A stretch of 64,000 bases of DNA. It comes from Strobilurus pachycystidiatus (Eukaryota > Basidiomycota > Agaricomycetes > Agaricales > Physalacriaceae). Of this stretch, positions 57,469 to 64,000 are shown in pieces (the first letter of the stretch is position 1; the number at the start of each line of letters is the position of its first letter). The stretch lies in contig JAHLMK010000022.1 of NCBI GenBank assembly GCA_019915135.1, positions 248,001 through 312,000 of the forward strand, written 5' to 3'. Position numbers and translations under genes: made by a program. The notes under the pieces are model-generated. The model saw only the letters and a program-made list of their open reading frames with translations. It was not told the DNA's origin and searched no databases.

Positions 57469-59539
57469 TCAATTGAACGATTCTATGCCATAGATGCGGA
57501 GATTTTCGTGCTTATGACCACTGAGCGACCATTTACCTTCAACTCGGTTGCATCCCCAGACCTTGATTTCCTTGATGACGCCGTTGTTTTTCTCGATGAG
57601 CCCTTTGAGAGTGAAGTCGTCCACATTGCGGCAGAACCCGAAGTCGACGACCCGCAATTCAGGCGCTTGAACACCAACCTGTTCTAGAGCCTCTGCCTCC
57701 ACGCTTTTCCAGCCGTTCAAGTTCAACTCTTGGAGTGACCTGCCCGAGTGCGCGAGGAGAGCCAGAAGAGCCTCATTATTGAGATTCGGGATGCGAGAAA
57801 TGTCAAGGGAAGTCAGAGGAGGATTATCGGTCCATCCCGAGAAGAAACTGGCCACCCCGTCGTTCGTGAGCTCCCCGAGGCGACTTACTGCCAGAGACGT
57901 CAGCTTCTGTACATTTGGCTGCACTCCGCGGATGAGGACATTGTCAGAGACAGTGTGGTGGCCCGAAATGTTGAGATGGGTCAACGCTGGGCCAATCTTG
58001 GCGAGCATGTTGATCAAGGCATCGTCGCTGCACGACACGCTGGGATCTGAGATGTCGAGGAAGGTGAGGCCACCGGCGAGGCGCTCGATAGACTGGAGGA
58101 ACTCGTCAGATATCTGGCCCACTTCCTTGAGCCCGAGCTTGTGAAGAGTCTTCCCGGAAGTCTCGATCAAGCTATTTAGGCACTTTAGGTTGAAGCGAGC
58201 GCTCTGGGTGATGTAGAAGCATTCGAGCTGGGGATGAGAGTTGAAGAACTCCATCCAGCCCGCAGGTTTCACGAGGAAAGGCCCGAGGAGCTGGAGGGAG
58301 ACGAGGTTGGGCAGAGAGTTTGACCACGCAGACATGACCGCGTCAGTGAGGAGACCGCAAAAGTCCAGGCGGAGCGTAGTTAGATTGGGGTTGAGATGGG
58401 CCAACGTCGTCAGAGCGTTGACGTTGAGCTCTGTGTGTCTGTTCAGCGAGGTATGGCGGTGGTCAAGACCACAATAAAACTTACTCGTAGCGTCGTATAA
58501 AGACAAGGTTGAGTTCTCTGCACCGTAAAGCAAGTGAGCGTTCTCAGACGATCTGATAGCGCGTCAATATATGACAGTATATCATGCGGAAGATGTACGA
58601 ACAAGCTTCGATTCTTGGAGATTGCTTTGGAGATGGATTGCATGTTCAGAGTCCCGATGTCTCCAAAGGCTTCAATGTCGCTCAAATGACGCGATACCAC
58701 CTAGAGCAGTGAAGTAAATACAAGGGAAGAATGTAAGGAGGTCAAAATCTCACCTCGATACACAAGGAGGCCAATGAAGGGAAAAGTCTCTCCTCGAAAT
58801 GCGTGACAGTTCTCCGGTCGGTGGCTGTCTTGCGTCTTTTCGGGGCGGCAGGTTTCTTGAAAGGATCTACATTGCCTGATTTAGCGCAGGCGTGGCAGAG
58901 ATATCCAGGTCCTGGGATTGCGGGGATGGTATACTTGGTCTGTGGCGTGATATTAGAGGAGGCGTAGTGAAATGAAGCAGAAGAGACATACAACAGTGTA
59001 CCGCTCCCCGCATTTGGCACAGTTGTCGAAGCTGCCATTGGGCGGCTTTGACGAAGACGCGCCTTGATTGGACCAGAGAGACCTCGAGAGCGCAGTGTAG
59101 GCGTCTTCCTCGTCGTCTTCGTCGTCATTTTTCTTTCCCTTCTTGCCTTTGCCTTTGCCCTTGTCCTTGGCAGCTGCAGCCTTCTTGGCTTCAGCAGCCT
59201 TGGTTGTCTTTTGCTTCTTTGCGGGCGTAGGGGGGTCATCCAGCTCGTCAGAGTTGTATCCCGAAGTCCGGTCCCGTCCCCGTCTGGCGCGTCTTGAAGA
59301 CGGTTCAACCTGTTCTTCGTCTTGCTCTTCAGGTGCCTCGGGGTTCTCCGGTTCTTGAGCTGGCTCTGAAGGCGGGACCGGGACTGTTGCTCGTCGATTG
59401 GCGACCGAAGTGGCGGAGATGCCGCTTTCCTTTGGCGCGACATGAGGGAAAGTTTTAATGTGAGATCAATTGCCGAAATACCCTCAGAAATTCAGTCAAG
59501 GCCGAGGTTGGCCCTCGGACATTATTGTTGCGACTCATG
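57469..59539 (-). CDS. RAD7: DNA repair protein RAD7
   Basis: Leucine-rich-repeat subunit of the Rad7-Rad16 complex for global genome nucleotide-excision repair and part of a Cul3-type ubiquitin ligase. The start at 59539 gives MSRNNNVRGPTSALTEFLR, the conserved N-terminus. A short intron (GTATTT...CAAAG) joins it to ESGISATSVANRRA. A low-complexity basic region (AAAAKDKGKGKGKKGKK) leads to a zinc site (CAKCGERY...YLCHACAK). A long LRR array follows (LRLDFCGLLTD, LNISGHHTVSD, LDISRIPNLNNEA, VDFGFCRNVDDF). Divergent from CTNNBL1 across only 107 bp. Confidence 0.94.
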
Positions 59540-59646
59540 TGTGGTGGTGGTAAGGGGTCAAAAGGCCAGGCACTCTCCCACGGCGGCGGTACGCGTCTTG
59601 CCTTCATCTCATCGCGTCGACTTGCTCTATCTCTTGGTCGCACAAC
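59540..59646. promoter_or_regulatory. Bidirectional promoter, RAD7 / CTNNBL1
   Basis: 107 bp separates the two divergent start codons, so 5' leaders and core promoters must overlap. No TATA box on either strand. Confidence 0.65.
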
Positions 59647-62047
59647 ATGGATATCGATAAACTATTCAAAGTGCGCCGCAAAGCGCTATCCGGTCGACTG
59701 CTTACTTATTTCAAGGTGCCAAAACTACCTCCAGGCGCTGGCAAGCGAAAGCTTCCAGACAATCCAACGCCGGACATGTTGAAGAAAATGCGGATGGACA
59801 CACCGTCGGAGCCAGTGCCCGAGCCAATACCGACGTCGAGCAAGGGCAAATCGCGGGCAGTCACCATTGAAGACGTCGACGAGGATGTCGACATGGAAAA
59901 TGGCGCCGACAGCTTTGCACCGGGAGGAGATGCAGACTACTTCGAGGAGGAGGACCAGGACGGTCGGTTCTACGGAAGTGGATTGACCTCGGAGCAGAAG
60001 GACATTCTGAATATATTCGACAATGTTGGAGGAGAGGATGGCATCCAGGATGATGTGAGCGCCACATCCAGTGCGGGTGAACGTGATGCTGATTCTGCGC
60101 GTAGCCCGGAGAGCTGTCCATCACTGCCATTCGACGCACCTTGTTGCGGTTTGAACGAGCCGCCAACAAAAACCAAGACCAGCGATCGAAATACCCAGAT
60201 GATCCAACAAAGTTCGTCAGTTCTGCCTTACACTCGTCGATAAAGATTGAACACTTGCTGTCTAGATTCATTGACTCGGAGGCAGATCTGGATAGCGCGT
60301 TAAAGTCACTCTTACCACTCGCTCAGGCTCCTGTCTTGGCATACGTCGAACTTGTCAAGTCTGGCACGGTAGCGCTACTCGTTGGCCTTCTCAGTCACGA
60401 AAACGCGGACATTGCCATAGACGTTGTGGAGGTGGTGCACGAATTGACCGACGAAGATGTTGGCAACGAAGCGGACGAGGACGACGAAGATACCGCAAAA
60501 GCCTTGAAGACACTCATCGAAGCTCTGGTGAGCAAATTACCTGTACCTATCCAAATGTCTGACGCATCTATTAGCTCCAAAACTCAATACTGGAACTGCT
60601 CGTCGAAAACCTCAAGAGGTTCAACGAGAAGGAGGAATCTGATCGACAGGGAATATTCCACATCCTCGGTATGTCTACATCTCTTTCTTAGCAGAATGCT
60701 CATACCGCTCCAGGTATCTTTGAAAACATCCTTGGCTTCAATCCTTCGTTATCAACGGACCTTGTCGCGAAAACTAAGATCATGTCATGGTTGCTAAATC
60801 GTATACAAGCTCAAGAGCACGATGATAATAGAGGGTATGCCGCGGAGCTCATCTCTATATTACTGCAGGACAACCAGGCAAACCGTCTCAAATTTGGTGA
60901 CGACGATGGTGTGGAGTGCGTGCTCAAGGTTTTGTCGGTATGGTGTTCTCTCTTCGACAGTTTTTCCGTACTGACGGGCCTGTAGACGTACCGCAAGCGA
61001 GATCCAGATGACGCAGACGAAGTCGAGTTCATGGATAATACATTCGACGCCCTGTGCTCTGCTCTGAACGAACGCAAGATAAAGAACTTCTTCCTCAAAG
61101 CGGAAGGTCCTGATCTTATGGTCCTCATGATGAAGTACGTATCTAAATAGCTCACGGTCCTCGTGTCCTAAATTGACGCAGGGAGAAACTACAATCACGG
61201 TCGCGGGCTATCAAGACACTAGACTACGCCATGTCTGGTCCGTACGGAACATCTGCATGTGAGGCATTCATCGAAGCACTGGGGCTGAAGACACTGTTTT
61301 CTGTCTTCATGGGCAAGGTGAGCTCACTTCGTAGTCACTAGCCCGTGTAACGTTCTCTTATATCGACTATAGGGCCACAAGAAGCAAAAGACTGGCGAGA
61401 TCGCAGCATCCGAAGACACGTCACATTCGCTCAGCATTCTCGCCTCGCTCTTCTCCAGCATTGGATCGGATACGCCTGAACGGACACGGTTAATGATGAA
61501 GTTCGTTGAGAATAACTACGAGAAGGTTGACAAGCTTCTCGAGATACGAGACGCAGCAAAGACACGTCTTCAGGAGACGGAGTCTGAGATTGAAGAAGAC
61601 AAGAAGGTCCTCTTCATTGTTTCCTCACCCCATTCCGTCAACTGATTCTATGGCAGGCTTTAATGGACGAAGGCGAAGACGTCGCGGTGGAAGAAGACGC
61701 TTGGTACTTGCGTAGGCTAAGCGGTGGACTCTATACTCTCCAGACTGTCGATTACATCCTCGGTTGGGTGATCATGGAGGACGACGGCGTAAGTTCCATC
61801 TTGCCTTTCCCATTCTTGACCTCAATGACACCTCCAATCGAAATAGGCTAGGACACACGCCCTGCAGATGATGAACCGCCGGAATCAAACGTTGCAGGAC
61901 ATAATAAAGACTCTGCAGGTCTACTACGACAACGTGGATGACGACGCAGATGGTTCTGAAGATCCAGACCAAGGTCTGTCGCGGAAAGTGATATTGGAGG
62001 GACTTATTGGTGCTCTCAGCGACCCTCCACCAGCAACGTCGGTGTAA
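59647..62047 (+). CDS. CTNNBL1: Beta-catenin-like protein 1 homolog (splicing factor)
   Basis: Armadillo-repeat protein that associates with the Prp19-CDC5L spliceosome complex. The N-terminus is MDIDKLFK joined across a 45 nt intron (59671-59715) to VPKLPPGAGKRKLPDN, as in relatives. Then come NPTPDMLKKMRM, an acidic nuclear-localisation region, and the armadillo body (YVELVKSGTVALLVGLLSHE, VHELTDEDVGNEADEDDED, SWLLNRIQAQEHDDNRGYAA, CSALNERKIKNFFLKAEG). It ends with YTLQTVDYILGWV and LIGALSDPPP. About ten short exons. Tail-to-tail with UTP15. Confidence 0.94.
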
Positions 62048-62293
62048 TTAGTTGTACAGATGCGATATATAACATATTGTATGCACAAACGTCGTGTCAC
62101 TGAAACGAAGACTCAGCATAGCCAACCAAGCTACCTGTATACCCCAAGCATGCACGAAGGCGGAACGGCGCGCCTTTTTCCCTGCAAGCCTCAAGAGCCT
62201 CGATGGCCCTACATTCGTCCCAAGTCGGACCATCCTCGTCACCTCGGAGGGCCCACTGTCCCCCTGTCAAGCAGCGTTCTGCCTCACATGTGA
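62048..62293. other. Convergent spacer
   Basis: 3' ends of CTNNBL1 and UTP15. Nothing else seen. Confidence 0.5.
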
Positions 62294-63976
62294 CTACCGT
62301 GGACCCTGCGACGTCAAAGAAAACACCATATCCAGCGCGCCCTTGGTTTTCAGTAATTCTCTCTGGAACTTGAGTTCCGCTAAGACTTTCTTCCTGAGGC
62401 GGAGGAAGAGCGTATCGATGAGAGGTGATTGCCCGAGGATGGACGAATACATCTCGATGACAATTCCTGCGACATCACACACCATCTCGCCAAAGCGCGG
62501 GTCGGTTACATGCTTGACGAGAAGACGAAGGACGGGCTCGAGGAGGACATCGTCGCGTCCTGCGAGGGCTATTCGCAGTCCGTCACGGTGTATGAGTTCT
62601 TGTATAAGCGCAAACGTCGTTGTTGGGGGTACTTTCTGTAGTAAGTGACACGTTAGACTGTCGTCGTCGAAAGGTGGAATAAGCTTTCGACGTACCTGTC
62701 GCAACACGGAATCCAACGCAGCTGAATACTTGAAGCTCTTGAGCAAACGGTCGTACTCTCTTAAGCGTTTTGACCGTTTGCTCTCCACGCGAAGTTCGTT
62801 CGTCTCGCCGAGCGGCTTGGATTTGACTTTTGATTTGACCTTGCCTTGTCCGATATCTGAGGTTGATATGCCAAGGAAGGAGTTGAACGCGCCGGACTGC
62901 ATGTTCGCTTGGGAGAAGGGATCTGAGGATAGTTCGGAGGCTTTCTGCTGTCTTCGGCGAACGGAAAGTGTGCCGTCTGTCATGCCAGCTGCGATATGGC
63001 TTTCGTCCGGCTGGAGCAACCATAAGCCGCAACTCATTAGGATAAGACGCGTTGGACTTACTGATACCGCAAGACAAAGGATGGGAGCAGGATAGCGCAT
63101 GGTATGAACAACTTTGTAAGAGCTGACATCGTATACTTTGACCATTTGGTCAAGTCCACCTGTGAGGAGACGACTTGCGGACGCGTTGAACGCGAGTGAT
63201 GTTATGGTCTTCTGGTGATTTGACAGCGCTCTTGTGCACCGACCTCCGGCAACAATATCCCAAACACGGATAATAGGACCGCTAGAAGATACGGCGGCTG
63301 TCCCGGAAGGGAACATGAGCACTTGCTCGACCGCTGTCTTCTCTCCGGATCCCTGGCCCATCACCATTTCGCACTCCCCGGAACGAGCGTCAAACATGCG
63401 GACGGTGCCGTCGTAAGAGCCAGTGAGGACGACATTGGGATTTGAGGTGGACACCTGTCCGGTCCGAACGTAGTCGGTGTGAGAAGTAAAGGTGGATATA
63501 CTAGCTTGAGAAGGGACATCCCAGAGTTTAGCAGTGGTGTCGTCGGAACAGGAGAGGATTTGTGTGGGTGTCAGGGCGGAGAATTTCGTGACATAGACGG
63601 GCTGTTTGTGGGAGTCGAGGGTACGCAAGATGGCACGCGAGTTGATGTCGAAGACTTGGACGAGGCCGGTGTCATCTCCGGCAACGACGAGCTTGCCGTC
63701 CGCCCTGATTGTGCCGCTACGCGCGACGTCCTTGAAGCGCGCTATTGTTTTGGTAACCTTCTGCGTGCGTGGCGCATATATCTGCACACGGGTAGCGGCA
63801 GTGACCGCGTACCGGTGCGGTTTTGACGGGGAGAAGTGGACAGAGGTGATTGGCGCATATTCCTTGACGAAGACGGGGTAGCGGAACTGGCGCCAGTAGC
63901 GGGATTCGGGGCTATGTTTGGTGGCCGACGGGCGGGGGTGCGCCTTTACGACGACGGGCTGGTAGTCCATGCCCAA
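62294..63976 (-). CDS. UTP15: U3 snoRNA-associated protein 15 (t-UTP)
   Basis: Subunit of the UTPA (t-UTP) complex of the small-subunit processome, required for 18S rRNA processing and linked to rDNA transcription. An N-terminal WD40 propeller (CSDDTTAKLWD, LTGSYDGTVRMFDAR, LLTGGLDQMVKVYD) is followed by the UTP15-specific C-terminal domain (LREYDRLLKSFKYSAALDSV, LIQELIHRDGLRIALAGRDD). Two introns, 63011-63061 (51 nt) and 62636-62695 (60 nt), are stop-free and in frame, so read-through gives 560 residues whereas the spliced protein has 523. The start at 63976 (MGMDYQPVVVK) may alternatively be the Met two codons later. The gene runs close to the window edge but is complete. Confidence 0.94.
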   Translation of the reverse strand: MGMDYQPVVVKAHPRPSATKHSPESRYWRQFRYPVFVKEYAPITSVHFSPSKPHRYAVTAATRVQIYAPRTQKVTKTIARFKDVARSGTIRADGKLVVAGDDTGLVQVFDINSRAILRTLDSHKQPVYVTKFSALTPTQILSCSDDTTAKLWDVPSQASISTFTSHTDYVRTGQVSTSNPNVVLTGSYDGTVRMFDARSGECEMVMGQGSGEKTAVEQVLMFPSGTAAVSSSGPIIRVWDIVAGGRCTRALSNHQKTITSLAFNASASRLLTGGLDQMVKVYDVSSYKVVHTMRYPAPILCLAVSVSPTRLILMSCGLWLLQPDESHIAAGMTDGTLSVRRRQQKASELSSDPFSQANMQSGAFNSFLGISTSDIGQGKVKSKVKSKPLGETNELRVESKRSKRLREYDRLLKSFKYSAALDSVLRQVRRKLIPPFDDDSLTCHLLQKVPPTTTFALIQELIHRDGLRIALAGRDDVLLEPVLRLLVKHVTDPRFGEMVCDVAGIVIEMYSSILGQSPLIDTLFLRLRKKVLAELKFQRELLKTKGALDMVFSLTSQGPR

Positions 63977-64000
63977 GCGCAGAGGAAAATCGCCACGAGG

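Overview
The window is nuclear DNA of a filamentous basidiomycete, most probably an Agaricomycete. The evidence is gene architecture and content: many 45-60 nt GT-AG introns per gene, CTRAY-like branch points, a Zn2Cys6 regulator with a fungal-specific domain, a DUF3455 secreted protein pair, TPR-DUF4470 proteins, a fungal Argonaute, and a seven-helix membrane protein family typical of mushrooms. I cannot place it to order or species. Exon joins were worked out by hand from splice signals and reading frame. They are exact where exon lengths are given and approximate elsewhere.

Left third (1-12.6 kb) is accessory. A C2H2 zinc-finger regulator (2004-3265) is followed by a cluster of one seven-helix membrane protein family. 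A 2.5 kb unit is duplicated in direct orientation (about 3605-6170 and 7985-10545). The second copy is intact (330 residues). The first has lost about 32 bp across a splice donor. A third, more diverged copy (10636-11880) is broken by a single in-frame TAG. An inverted exon fragment (about 7760-7962) lies between the duplicated units. Ribosomal protein eL36 follows (12101-12572, minus strand).

Middle (13-42 kb): an 861 bp non-autonomous hAT-like transposon with near-perfect terminal inverted repeats and a perfect 8 bp target duplication sits 120 bp upstream of the first of two tandem TPR-DUF4470 paralogs (971 and 1004 residues). Next are a calcium-regulated mitochondrial carrier, an unrecognised five-exon gene of 237 residues, a decayed Argonaute PIWI fragment just upstream of a full Argonaute gene, and two DUF3455 secreted proteins flanking a SPO22/ZIP4-like meiotic gene.

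Right third (42-64 kb) is compact housekeeping DNA: TspO/MBR protein, Zn2Cys6 transcription factor, Mediator subunit 17, ribosomal uL18 (RPL5), a single-zinc-finger protein, COQ4, ribosomal eL22, a trypsin-fold peptidase-like protein, RBM42-like RNA-binding protein, RAD7, CTNNBL1 and UTP15. Several are head-to-head pairs with very short shared promoters (RAD7/CTNNBL1, 107 bp; Zn2Cys6 factor/MED17, 160 bp). Functions cover RNA silencing, transcription, splicing, ribosome synthesis, nucleotide-excision repair, ubiquinone synthesis and meiosis. They form no metabolic cluster. The most noteworthy items are the hAT element, the membrane-protein cluster caught at several stages of decay, and the Argonaute relic beside an intact Argonaute.
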